Shown here piece by piece: positions 8,918 to 17,581 of a stretch of 64,000 nucleotides of DNA. Made by a program: the position numbers and the translations under genes. The stretch is taken from NCBI GenBank assembly GCA_040877545.1, contig JBBDNN010000047.1, forward strand, positions 1-64,000, given 5' to 3'. The DNA comes from Gracilimonas sp040877545. Lineage in GTDB: Bacteria > Bacteroidota > Rhodothermia > Balneolales > Balneolaceae. The notes beneath the pieces are model-generated. The model was not told the DNA's origin and did not search any database. It was given only the letters and a program-made list of their open reading frames with translations. Numbering within the stretch: position 1 is the stretch's first letter; each line of letters opens with the position of its first letter.

Positions 8918-11041
8918 ATGATTAAAAAAACTACATTAAATAAACCAGCAAACACTGTTACTGGCAGAATTCTACTCAGCCATGTGTTTCTCTTTTTCTT
9001 TGCAACGGCTGGTTTCAGCCAAACAGTAACAACAGGTTCCCTGATAAAGGAAATGGTAAACCTGGAAAAACTGGCAGAAAATCCTGTACCGTTTTACCGG
9101 ACTATACAGTTTTCTTCCTATGACCGAAGTAGCGATCAGCCCGACGGCCCGGGATGGTACGCTAATTCTGATGGTTTTGGTAAAGAACCTATTCCTAACT
9201 TTGAAGAAATTCTCGAGGAACCGAATGAAGAAGGTGTTGGCACTTATCTACTGTGTGATATTGAAGGCCCGGGTGCTATTGTAAGAGGCTGGACAGCCCG
9301 GATGGATGGTATTTTAAAAGTATACCTGGATAACTCAGAAACACCAGTTTATGAAGGCCCGGCTCGGCCTTTTTTACAGAATACCTATAATATTTTTTCT
9401 GAAGAAACCGATATAGATTCAGAAATCTACAATAATACATTTTCCCAGCGGGATGCGGGATATTTTCCCATGCCTTATGCAGAGCATTTACGCATAGAAT
9501 GGACGGGAAATATTGATAATCTGCACTTTTATTATCTGCAGGTTCGTGTGTATGAAGAGGCTACGCAGGTACAAACATTTCAGTCAGAGGATATACAGAT
9601 ATACAAAAAAGAAATTGAACAGGCGGCAAAAATACTTAATAATCCCGATCAGAATTACTCTGCTTCTGCATCAGGTGGAAAATCAGAAAATATCTCAGCC
9701 GATGTAAAGGCTGGTGAAAAACAGCAAGTATTTTCAGCAGAAGGAGAAGCGGCAATTCAGTTCCTGGAGCTGGAAGTTGAAGCCGATAATCTCGAGAAAG
9801 CACTGCGACAAACAGTGTTAAATATTAGTTTTGATGGCGCACCGCATGCACAGGTTCAGATGCCTGTTGGTGATTATTTTGGAGCAGCACCTGGTATTAA
9901 TCCATACGTGTCTCTGCCTTTTACGGTCCACGCAGATGGAAAAATGGTAAGCCGGTTTTTTATGCCATTTAAAGATTCAGCAAGTGTGGTAATCGACAAT
10001 AAAGGGGAGCAAAATGTACACGTTAAAGGCTCTGTTAACTTTGCTGATTACTCCTGGAATGATGAACGTTCAATGCATTTTCGTGCCCGCTGGAGAGTAG
10101 ATCATGATATGGATGAGAATTTCCCATACGATCTGCCTTTTATAATTGCAAAAGGTGAAGGCGTTTATGTAGGCAGCACTTCCATACTTTTTAATCCTCT
10201 TGAAATACCCACTGCCGGAGGAAACTGGTGGGGCGAAGGGGATGAAAAGATTTTTGTGGATGATGATACTTTTCCATCAACTTTCGGCACTGGTTCAGAA
10301 GATTATTATAATTACTCCTGGTCTTCTCCCGATATTTTTCAAACTCCGTATTCAGGACAGCCGCGCAATGACGGTCCTGCAAACCGTGGTTTCGTAACCA
10401 ACCACCGGTGGCATGTTGTGGACCCGCTTCCCTTTAAATCGGACCTTCATTTTTATATGGAATTATTTCCGCACACCAATGTTAAAGGATTTTCCTACGC
10501 CCGTGGAAGTTACTTCTATGCAAGGCCCAGACTTAAAGATGATCATATACCTGTTTCATATGATGATGTCAGACATCTGGAACATACATACTGGACACCC
10601 GAGGCGGCAGGCGGGGCCAGCAATTCCGTTTTTTATCAGGTTGAGGAGATTCTGAACGAAAAGCCAAGAATCGAAACAATGGAAGATAATATGTGGGCTG
10701 AAGGCAGGCTTTTAGTCTGGAAACCTGCACAGACAGGTAGCGAACTGGAAATTCCATTTTCAGTTTCTGAAGAGGGAAATTACAGGGTTTGGATTACTGC
10801 TGCTTTAATGAATGAGTCTGGAAAATTTTCTGCCAGAGTAAATGGTGAAGAAGCTGGATTTGGCGGCTCAGAAGGTATTATAAATCTTCAGATACCGCAT
10901 CGTAAACTACTGCGAAACTATGGCTCCAGTACTATTCTGCTTAATGAAGGTAATCATTCTCTCAGCATCCGTTATGAAGGCAGCGAAAACGATACATATA
11001 ATAAAATTGGACTGGATTTTATCTGGATACAAAAACGCTGA
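8918..11041 (+). CDS. Two-domain DUF2961 / GH172-family exported glycosidase
   Basis: The frame is open from 8732, but that would overlap the preceding gene. The ATG at 8918 gives a signal peptide (LLSHVFLFFFATAGFSQ) and a 707-residue protein, so I take that start. It has an N-terminal half with SSYDRSSDQPDGPGW and EGPGAIVRGWTAR, then a second beta-rich half holding MPVGDYFGAAPG, NWWGEGDEKIFVDD and FGTGSEDYYN, as in long GH172 members. The C-terminal ~115 residues form a carbohydrate-binding-like beta-sandwich (ends GLDFIWIQKR). The function is inferred from the family: exo-action on furanosides or anhydrides. It lies directly downstream of the shorter GH172 gene and is probably co-transcribed. 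Confidence 0.83.
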   Translation: MIKKTTLNKPANTVTGRILLSHVFLFFFATAGFSQTVTTGSLIKEMVNLEKLAENPVPFYRTIQFSSYDRSSDQPDGPGWYANSDGFGKEPIPNFEEILEEPNEEGVGTYLLCDIEGPGAIVRGWTARMDGILKVYLDNSETPVYEGPARPFLQNTYNIFSEETDIDSEIYNNTFSQRDAGYFPMPYAEHLRIEWTGNIDNLHFYYLQVRVYEEATQVQTFQSEDIQIYKKEIEQAAKILNNPDQNYSASASGGKSENISADVKAGEKQQVFSAEGEAAIQFLELEVEADNLEKALRQTVLNISFDGAPHAQVQMPVGDYFGAAPGINPYVSLPFTVHADGKMVSRFFMPFKDSASVVIDNKGEQNVHVKGSVNFADYSWNDERSMHFRARWRVDHDMDENFPYDLPFIIAKGEGVYVGSTSILFNPLEIPTAGGNWWGEGDEKIFVDDDTFPSTFGTGSEDYYNYSWSSPDIFQTPYSGQPRNDGPANRGFVTNHRWHVVDPLPFKSDLHFYMELFPHTNVKGFSYARGSYFYARPRLKDDHIPVSYDDVRHLEHTYWTPEAAGGASNSVFYQVEEILNEKPRIETMEDNMWAEGRLLVWKPAQTGSELEIPFSVSEEGNYRVWITAALMNESGKFSARVNGEEAGFGGSEGIINLQIPHRKLLRNYGSSTILLNEGNHSLSIRYEGSENDTYNKIGLDFIWIQKR

Positions 11042-11166
11042 CTTTATAAAAACCAGATTTAAACATTCATGAAAATGGCAGATACCATGTTAACTCCAAA
11101 AAAAAATTAAAGAGGCCTTTTAAAAAACCACAGGATTCAGATTAAGTTAGAGTAGGAAAGTTTACA

Positions 11167-11526
11167 ATGGGAAAAGATTATTTTATTGGCTGCGATGTTG
11201 GTACAGGTTCAGCAAGGGCGGGTGTATTTGATAAAGCAGGAAACATGCTTTCAATGCAGACAAAAGAAATTCAAATGTGGCGCCCTGCTGCTGATTTTGT
11301 AGAGCAATCATTAGATAATATGTGGCAGGCCTGCTGCATCACTATTAAAAAAGCAGTGAAAGAAGCTAGTATAAATCCCGAACAAATCGGCGGAATTGGT
11401 TTTGACGCTACCTGTTCGCTGGTGGTCCTGGATGAACAGGGTCGGCCGGTAAGGGTTAGTCCGGATGAACCAGATCAACAAAATGTAATGGTATGGATGG
11501 ATCACCGTTCACAGATGCGAACCTAA
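11167..11526 (+). pseudogene. Truncated FGGY-family carbohydrate kinase (N-terminal fragment)
   Basis: The 119-residue product starts with the kinase phosphate-binding motif GCDVGTGSARAGVFD and continues through GGIGFDATCSLVVLDEQG to VMVWMDHRS, matching the first fifth of D-ribulokinase-like FGGY kinases. Such kinases are about 500-550 residues, so the rest of domain I and all of domain II are missing. The stop at 11524-11526 is followed by sequence with no recognisable kinase continuation in any frame, so this is a deletion and not a simple nonsense mutation. The fragment cannot phosphorylate a sugar by itself. Its presence implies that an ancestral version of this cluster encoded a pentulose or related kinase. 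Confidence 0.75.
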
Positions 11527-11605
11527 TCACCACATCCGGCAAAAGATGTATATCTTTCCGGGTAATGTGATATTGTTTTAACTATTACAGAAAAATTAAA
11601 ATTAC

Positions 11606-13714
11606 ATGAAAAAGACAATCGTATTTGGATTGCTAATTGCAGTCATAACTGGATGCTCTGATAAAGAAACTGTAAGTATTAAAAGTACAAATAATACTTT
11701 CGCTTTGGAAGGAGATTTGGAGTCTGTGCTTGGACAATATGTGAACGATATCAGTTTTGACTCTTTAAGCATCTATGATCCTGAGATTACCTATACAGAA
11801 GTCTCTGACGGGATTACAAAGATATCCATGAGCTGGAATATTGACGATACCCTGAAACAAGACGACTGGCAGCTGACTTTCAAACCTGCTTTTACACCCG
11901 ATTTCCATTGGGCACCTCATTTAACCCCCACTGAAGATTATATCATCGGTCAGCATGCTTTCAGAGCACCGGCTATGATTGTGGCTTCAGAGTCAGAAAA
12001 AAAACAATTTGCCATAATTCCTGATTTGGATGTTATGAAAAAGGGTAGCCCGGTTCAGTGGTACATGGATTTAAACGCACCGGAAAATTCCATGACACTG
12101 GGTTTAAGTAATCAGAGAAGGTTAAATCATATATTCTGGCAAAAACATGAAGGGGCTATATATCCGCCAGGCGAGTTTGAATTTGGTTTCTATATAATGT
12201 CGTTAAGCGAAGTGGAAGATTTATTTAATCCATGGAGAAAACCACTTCAGTTTTTCTGGGACAGGTGGGGAAAACCTTTATACAATGATGGACAGCCAAT
12301 GGACGGAGACCAGGAGCATTATGTGGAACATACTTACAACTGGGCTTTTAATACCTGGAAAGAAAACGTATGGCAGGAGTTTACTTTGGATGGTAAAAAA
12401 GTAGGTGCACCCACCTTTATAGTAAACGTTACCCAAAGTCCGAATTACCCTGGGGTAGTTGATGAAAGGGAATTCCGGTCGGTTTGGAATCAAGCTTGGT
12501 TTAGTTCACTGCGGTCAGCACAGGGGGTTTTCCGTTATGCCAGACGCACCGGAAATGATGACCTGCTGGAAAAAGCCAGGATGACCAAAGAACTGGCTCT
12601 TTCATTTCCGCAGGAAAAGGGATTTTTCCCATCTGTTATTGGTACGGGAATGGAACAGGTGGAAGTAGATGGAGAAGAAAAAAGGCGTTCCACTGGCTGG
12701 GAAAATTACTTTTTTGGTAATTCGAACCGTAATCCGTATTCACGTCAGCCCGAATCTGCACCATACCATATCCTTGATATGAGCTGGACTGCCTACCTGA
12801 TGCTGACTTGGTATGAGGAACTCGAACAGGATGAACGTTTGCTGGAATATGCTACGGAATTTGCCAACTCTTTAGTTGAAATACAGGATTCTAGCGGCTT
12901 CTTCCCGGGGTGGCTGGATGATTCATTAAAGCCAATGCAGCATCTGAACAATTCGCCAGAATCATCTATGTCGGTTACTTTTCTTTTAAAATTATATGAA
13001 CACACAGGTAATAAAAAATACTTCGATTCTGCTATTAAAGCTATAGATGCAGTAATTGAAGATATTATTCCAATTGGTAGGTGGGAAGACTTTGAAACTT
13101 ATTGGTCTTGTAATCCTTTTGGTTCAAGAGACTTGGTTAATAAGAAAATTGAACGTAACAACATGTTCAAGCAAAATAACTTTTCTATGTACTGGACCTC
13201 GCAGGCATTGCTTAATGTATATCATCAAACTGGCAATGATAGATATTTGGAATATGGCCAGCGAACTCTCGATGAACTCCTGATGACTCAGGCTACTTGG
13301 CAGCCGCCATATATGTATGTAAATACTCTGGGTGGTTTTGGCGTAATGAATGCAGATGGTGAATGGAATGACTCACGCCAGAGTCTGTTTTCAGAATTGA
13401 TAGTACAGTATGGCGAAGTAATGGATAACGAGGAGTATATAGAACGGGGACTGGCTGCTCTAAGAGCTTCATTCACGATGATGTATGCTCCTGAAAATCC
13501 AAAAACCAAGGAACAGTGGGAGAGAAAATGGCCATTCTTTAGTGAAGAGGATTATGGCTTTATGATGGAAAATTATGCTCATGGTGGAACCACAAGCCCC
13601 GACGGAGTTGGAATCGGAACATTTACAATCTACGACTGGGGTAATGGTGCTGCTTCGGAGGGCTATAATCGAATGATTGACCATTATGGTGTAGATTTTA
13701 TCCACAACCGCTGA
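11606..13714 (+). CDS. Lipoprotein with alpha/alpha-barrel (six-hairpin glycosidase-like) domain, function unknown
   Basis: The 702-residue protein has a lipoprotein signal ending IAVITGC (Cys17). An N-terminal beta-rich part (~20-230) carries repeated aromatic motifs. From ~290 to 640 the sequence shows regularly spaced helical repeats, with tryptophan- and glycine-rich loops such as GFFPSVIGTG, GFFPGWLDDS and GGFGVMNADGEW between helices. That pattern is typical of (alpha/alpha)6 toroid glycosidases and polysaccharide lyases. I cannot match it to a named CAZy family, and no catalytic residues can be assigned with confidence. It is the last gene of the + strand cluster and stops just before a bidirectional terminator. 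Surface or periplasmic glycan degradation is the likely role from context only. Confidence 0.6.
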   Translation: MKKTIVFGLLIAVITGCSDKETVSIKSTNNTFALEGDLESVLGQYVNDISFDSLSIYDPEITYTEVSDGITKISMSWNIDDTLKQDDWQLTFKPAFTPDFHWAPHLTPTEDYIIGQHAFRAPAMIVASESEKKQFAIIPDLDVMKKGSPVQWYMDLNAPENSMTLGLSNQRRLNHIFWQKHEGAIYPPGEFEFGFYIMSLSEVEDLFNPWRKPLQFFWDRWGKPLYNDGQPMDGDQEHYVEHTYNWAFNTWKENVWQEFTLDGKKVGAPTFIVNVTQSPNYPGVVDEREFRSVWNQAWFSSLRSAQGVFRYARRTGNDDLLEKARMTKELALSFPQEKGFFPSVIGTGMEQVEVDGEEKRRSTGWENYFFGNSNRNPYSRQPESAPYHILDMSWTAYLMLTWYEELEQDERLLEYATEFANSLVEIQDSSGFFPGWLDDSLKPMQHLNNSPESSMSVTFLLKLYEHTGNKKYFDSAIKAIDAVIEDIIPIGRWEDFETYWSCNPFGSRDLVNKKIERNNMFKQNNFSMYWTSQALLNVYHQTGNDRYLEYGQRTLDELLMTQATWQPPYMYVNTLGGFGVMNADGEWNDSRQSLFSELIVQYGEVMDNEEYIERGLAALRASFTMMYAPENPKTKEQWERKWPFFSEEDYGFMMENYAHGGTTSPDGVGIGTFTIYDWGNGAASEGYNRMIDHYGVDFIHNR

Positions 13715-13740
13715 TTGGTTATCATACATTGTTATACAAC

Positions 13741-13775
13741 AAAAAAGGAGTTCAATGAATTTGCACTCCTTTTTT
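13741..13775. terminator. Bidirectional rho-independent terminator
   Basis: A perfect 11-bp inverted repeat (AAAAAAGGAGT / ACTCCTTTTTT) with a 13-nt loop separates two converging transcription units. Each strand ends in a run of T, so it can serve both the + cluster ending at 13714 and the - strand operon whose last gene ends at 13795. Confidence 0.85.
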
Positions 13776-13794
13776 GAGAGTAATTGTATTGCTA

Positions 13795-14424
13795 TTAAGC
13801 ATTCAAGAATTTCTTAGCCTGCTTCTTTAGTTCATCCCAGTTTTCATTTTCAATGAGATTTTCACCAAGCAGCTGAACTCCTAAACCCATGGCTGTACAG
13901 CCAATACCGAACAACTGCTGTACCGTCTCAAAAGTCAGTCCCCCGCTGGGCATAAATTCTATTTTATCAAGAGGGCCTTTTAACTGAGTAATATATTTTG
14001 CTCCAAGTACATTAATGGGAAATATTTTTATTATATCGCCGCCAGCTTTTGAGGCTAATTCAACTTCGGTGGGAGTCATGGCTCCGGGTGCGGAAACCAT
14101 TCCAAGTTCTTTTGTACGTTTAATTACATCAGTATTTGTATTTGGGGAAATAATATAGGTGGCGCCTGCTTCATGAGCCAATTCCACTTGCTGAACTTCA
14201 GTAACAGTACCTGCACCGATAAAAGTATCAGCGGGCATTTTAGTACTCAGTAATTTTATTGATTCTTCGGTTTTCTCTGAATTCATGGTTACCTCAAAAA
14301 GACGAATGCCTGCTTCATATAAAATTTTTGATACTTCAAGGCATTTCTCCGGACTTAATCCGCGGTAAATAATAACGATACGATTTTGTCTGATTGCCTG
14401 AATAGTTGATTCGTACATATTCAT
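13795..14424 (-). CDS. KDPG/KDPGal-type aldolase (2-keto-3-deoxy sugar-acid aldolase)
   Basis: The 209-residue class I aldolase belongs to the Eda/DgoA family. The Schiff-base lysine is K133 in IIKIFP, the catalytic Glu is E44 in FEVTMNS, and Arg21 in YRGLSPE matches the carboxylate-binding Arg of DgoA. Asn48 where Eda has Arg also points to the DgoA branch. The enzyme splits a 2-keto-3-deoxy acid into pyruvate and an aldehyde. The phosphate-pocket Ser of Eda/DgoA (E. coli Eda Ser184) is Val183 here (MGLGVQLL), suggesting the aldehyde half may not carry phosphate. It is the last gene of the ten-gene operon, 35 bp after the metallo-hydrolase. Proposed substrate: a 2-keto-3-deoxy sulfosugar acid, or unphosphorylated 2-keto-3-deoxygalactonate. 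Confidence 0.85.
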   Translation of the reverse strand: MNMYESTIQAIRQNRIVIIYRGLSPEKCLEVSKILYEAGIRLFEVTMNSEKTEESIKLLSTKMPADTFIGAGTVTEVQQVELAHEAGATYIISPNTNTDVIKRTKELGMVSAPGAMTPTEVELASKAGGDIIKIFPINVLGAKYITQLKGPLDKIEFMPSGGLTFETVQQLFGIGCTAMGLGVQLLGENLIENENWDELKKQAKKFLNA

Positions 14425-14459
14425 CTGTTATGGATCTCCTTAAATATTTTGCATGCAAT

Positions 14460-15248
14460 TTATATATCGTGTAGAGTAAAGCCTTTTTTATCACTGAAGC
14501 TATACCAATGGCCCATTTTCAATATCATGCCTTTTGTTATACCACTGGAAGCCTCTGCCTGTCGAATAAATTCCTCAGGGTTGGCGGTATTTTCTTTAAA
14601 CATTCCGTAATGCATGGGAATTACAAAATTTGGTTGTATATGCCCCGTCAAACGTACGGCATCGGAAATATTCATGCAACCCAGCCGGCCATTAATACAC
14701 GGCATCATCACATTCGGTTGTTCCTTTTTGATATTAATTAATTCATTGGAATAAGTGGTGTCTCCTGTAATGTAAAAGCTTAGGTTACCGAATTTTATAA
14801 CAAAACCTACACTGTCATCAGTATGCAGAGCTAAAACCGCTTTTACCATTGAATTCCCAATTTTTTTCTCTTCACCTCTTTGTATAGGAATCAATTGTCC
14901 ATAATTTATTCCAAGTTCCAGCATTCGGCTGATACACGAGGGCGGCGCAACGAATTTCATGCCGGGGTTTGCTTTTGCCATTACCGGAAGTGAATCATCA
15001 TCCAGATGATCTTTATGGACATGTGTTACAAATACATAATCAGCGGTTATTTTCGCAGCACTAACAGGTGCCGGAACCACTCTGTGATATCCGACGGTTT
15101 GTGAACAGATATTAGATAGGTAAGGATCTGTGTGATATATTTTACCATCAGAATCTTTAAATACGAAACCAGCCTGTCCCGTCCAGGCTATGCCAATTTC
15201 ATTTTCGGTAATATCTAATATTTGTTGTATGTCGGAAAAAGTACTCAT
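14460..15248 (-). CDS. Metallo-beta-lactamase-fold hydrolase, UlaG-like (putative sugar-acid lactonase)
   Basis: The 262-residue cytoplasmic protein has a metallo-beta-lactamase fold. The metal ligands are visible in VFVTHVHKDHLDD (His76, His78, Asp80, His81), with the later histidines in VIPMHYG and an Asp in ITGDTTYS. It resembles the UlaG branch, whose founding member opens L-ascorbate-6-phosphate lactone. Placed among a sugar-acid dehydratase, an aldolase and dehydrogenases, it is a good candidate for the lactonase that follows C1 oxidation of an aldose. In known sulfo-ED pathways this step is done by an SMP-30-type lactonase, which is absent here. The assignment of the lactone is inference; the fold is secure. 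Confidence 0.75.
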   Translation of the reverse strand: MSTFSDIQQILDITENEIGIAWTGQAGFVFKDSDGKIYHTDPYLSNICSQTVGYHRVVPAPVSAAKITADYVFVTHVHKDHLDDDSLPVMAKANPGMKFVAPPSCISRMLELGINYGQLIPIQRGEEKKIGNSMVKAVLALHTDDSVGFVIKFGNLSFYITGDTTYSNELINIKKEQPNVMMPCINGRLGCMNISDAVRLTGHIQPNFVIPMHYGMFKENTANPEEFIRQAEASSGITKGMILKMGHWYSFSDKKGFTLHDI

Positions 15249-15305
15249 TATTTTATCTTAAATGACCATTTCAGATATCTTATAACCATTAATCATAAGG
15301 TGTAT

Positions 15306-16316
15306 TTATTTATTGCAAAATAATAAAGCTTGTATTTCATTTAGCAGCTCTGGTGTCCATACAACTTCATCAAATACAGTATCAAACTGGCGAACTTTTC
15401 TGTTGTATTCTTCCATGGAAAGTAGAGTCTTTTTGATTTCTTCCCAGGAAATATCCAGTTCTTTAGGCAGATATGTAACATTTGCCTGATCTAATGCATC
15501 TTTTAATTCTAAATAATGCTTTTTATGCAGAAATGAGGATATCAGAATGCCAAGGGCTACAATTTCGCCATGAATAAAATGTCGGCCGGTAGTTACTTCA
15601 AGGTTCCATGCAAATAGGTGATCGGAACCCGCGTTTATAGGCAGAGACAGATTCTGCATCATCAGGTCGGTGGAATCTTCAATCAGTTTCATCAGTATTT
15701 CAATACCCCGTGGACTATTTGAGCCTATCTCTGTTGCAGATTCTAAGGCTATAGCAATCATTCCCTCCAAAGTTTTTTCTATCTTAGGATCTACCGGAAC
15801 ACCTTTGCCTTTTTCAGATGCCAGCCTCCAGTCGTCTAAAGTCGTTTGCATAAAAATTAAGTCACCATATCCTGCTCGATTAAAACGTGGATTAGCTTTA
15901 CAAATCAGTTCATAATCTACTATTATACGTTTTGGCCAGCCAAGTTTTTTAAAGCCAAAACGATATCCATTTTCATTGGTAATGGAGATAAAATCAGAAA
16001 AAGGTGCATTAGTTGAACTGATTGTAGGTATCAGTAAGGGGGATTTATTTCTCAGATAAGCAAAGTATTTTGCAGCATCAATAACCGCACCACCTCCTAA
16101 TCCAACAAAGTCTACGTTTTCAGGAATGGTTTTTAACATTCTATCTAATGTTGCCATATCTAATGTATCCGGCGTCACCACTTGTAATGGTTTTTTCTGA
16201 AAATGGTCTTTATAGAGTTCCCATGGTACTTTATCAGTTACCACTATGTAACCATTTAAATTACTCAACTCATTTGCTAAAACTCCGCTGCCATAAATTG
16301 TTTTAACGTTTGTCAT
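15306..16316 (-). CDS. Iron-containing alcohol dehydrogenase / glycerol-1-phosphate dehydrogenase-fold protein
   Basis: The 336-residue dehydrogenase of the DHQS/Fe-ADH superfamily has a nucleotide-binding FVGLGGGAVIDAAKYFAY and the PTISSTNAP loop. Metal ligands are visible as Asp in RAGYGD and His in GSDHLFAW and IHGEIVALG. The overall look is closest to EgsA/AraM-type sn-glycerol-1-phosphate dehydrogenases. Within this catabolic operon it is more likely to oxidise a sugar or reduce a three-carbon aldehyde (glyceraldehyde or sulfolactaldehyde) than to make archaeal-type lipid headgroups. It lies 57 bp upstream of the metallo-hydrolase gene and 66 bp downstream of the dehydratase gene. The substrate is unassigned. 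Confidence 0.7.
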   Translation of the reverse strand: MTNVKTIYGSGVLANELSNLNGYIVVTDKVPWELYKDHFQKKPLQVVTPDTLDMATLDRMLKTIPENVDFVGLGGGAVIDAAKYFAYLRNKSPLLIPTISSTNAPFSDFISITNENGYRFGFKKLGWPKRIIVDYELICKANPRFNRAGYGDLIFMQTTLDDWRLASEKGKGVPVDPKIEKTLEGMIAIALESATEIGSNSPRGIEILMKLIEDSTDLMMQNLSLPINAGSDHLFAWNLEVTTGRHFIHGEIVALGILISSFLHKKHYLELKDALDQANVTYLPKELDISWEEIKKTLLSMEEYNRKVRQFDTVFDEVVWTPELLNEIQALLFCNK

Positions 16317-16382
16317 ATATCTTACCTAAAATACCGATATTTATTAGTTTAATATTCTTGTAATTAGCTTAAATCTGAAACT

Positions 16383-17531
16383 CTATCGTTCAGCTACAGT
16401 TCCATCTTCGTGGCGCCATAAGGGGCTTCTCCATTGATGCCCAGTTTCAGCAGCTTCTTTAACTTTTTCTTCATCAATATTTATCCCAAGTCCGGGTAAG
16501 ACAGGTATGTTCACAAATCCGTTGTTGTATTCAAATATTGAAGTATCTTCCAAGTAATCCAATAAATCATTTCCCTGATTATAATGAATCCCCAGACTTT
16601 GCTCTTGTATAAAAACGTTTGGTGTGCAGGCATCCAGCTGAAGTGAAGCTGCCAGATTAATGGGGCCCAGAGGAGAATGAGGAGCCACGGCAACATCGAA
16701 TGCTTCAGCCATTGCTGCAATTTTTCGCGTCTCCAGTATACCGCCTGCATGCGATAAATCGGGTTGAATTATATCCACAATCCCGTCAATTAATAATTGT
16801 TTATAGCCCCACCGGGTATACATCCTTTCCCCCGTTGCGATAGGTATGGTTGTATGAGAGGCAATATGCTTCAGGGCTTCATTATGTTCAGGCACTACAG
16901 GTTCCTCAACAAACATAGGTCGGTATGGCTCCATTTCTTTAACAAGAATTTTAGCCATAGCTTTATGTACCCGTCCATGAAAATCAACACCTATGCCTAT
17001 ATCATCACCAATTGCTTCTCTGACAGCAGCAAGTCTTTCTATGGCCGCATCAATTTTAACATGAGAATCAATATAGTTCAGTTCTTCTGTACCATTCATT
17101 TTAAGGGCTGTGAATCCCAGTTTTACCTGCTCTATTGCAGCTTCTGCCACACCAGCCGGCCTGTCTCCTCCTATCCAGCTGTAAACGCGTACTTTATCGC
17201 GGCAGGCACCCCCCAATAACTCATATACCGGTGCACCATAAAATTTGCCTTTTATATCCCAAAGGGCTTGTTCAATGCCAGAAAAAGCACTTGTGAGTAT
17301 GGGGCCGCCCCTGTAAAAAGTACCATGAAAAAACACCTGCAGGTGATCCTCAATCTTCATTGGGTCTTTGCCGATCAAGTATTCACTTATTTCCTGAACA
17401 GCTGTTTTTACCGTATCTGCACGGTTTTCAACTATAGGTTCCCCCCACCCGGTGAGGCCTTCATCCGTTTCAATTTTTAAAAACAACCATCGGGGTGGAA
17501 CTTTAAAAAGCTCCATTTTTGTAATTTTCAT
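16383..17531 (-). CDS. dgoD: D-galactonate dehydratase-type enzyme (enolase superfamily)
   Basis: The 382-residue protein has the same length as E. coli DgoD and aligns with it without noticeable gaps. Shared blocks include the N-terminal PPRWLFLKIETDEG, FYRGGPIL, QALWDIKGK, and the C-terminal LWRHEDGTVAE. All mechanistic residues are in place: metal ligands Asp (GVDFHGR), Glu (FVEEPV) and Glu (ATGERM), the general base His in DFHG and the acid His in APHSPLG. The family removes water from C2-C3 of a galactonate-configured acid to give the 2-keto-3-deoxy acid. Here it feeds the aldolase at the end of the operon. No 2-keto-3-deoxygalactonate kinase (DgoK) is in the window, so either the kinase is elsewhere or the true substrate needs no phosphorylation. 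Confidence 0.85.
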   Translation of the reverse strand: MKITKMELFKVPPRWLFLKIETDEGLTGWGEPIVENRADTVKTAVQEISEYLIGKDPMKIEDHLQVFFHGTFYRGGPILTSAFSGIEQALWDIKGKFYGAPVYELLGGACRDKVRVYSWIGGDRPAGVAEAAIEQVKLGFTALKMNGTEELNYIDSHVKIDAAIERLAAVREAIGDDIGIGVDFHGRVHKAMAKILVKEMEPYRPMFVEEPVVPEHNEALKHIASHTTIPIATGERMYTRWGYKQLLIDGIVDIIQPDLSHAGGILETRKIAAMAEAFDVAVAPHSPLGPINLAASLQLDACTPNVFIQEQSLGIHYNQGNDLLDYLEDTSIFEYNNGFVNIPVLPGLGINIDEEKVKEAAETGHQWRSPLWRHEDGTVAER

Positions 17532-17581
17532 AAAATGCCTTTATGCTTTTGCAACATTTGTTTGCGTATATGATTTCAGTT

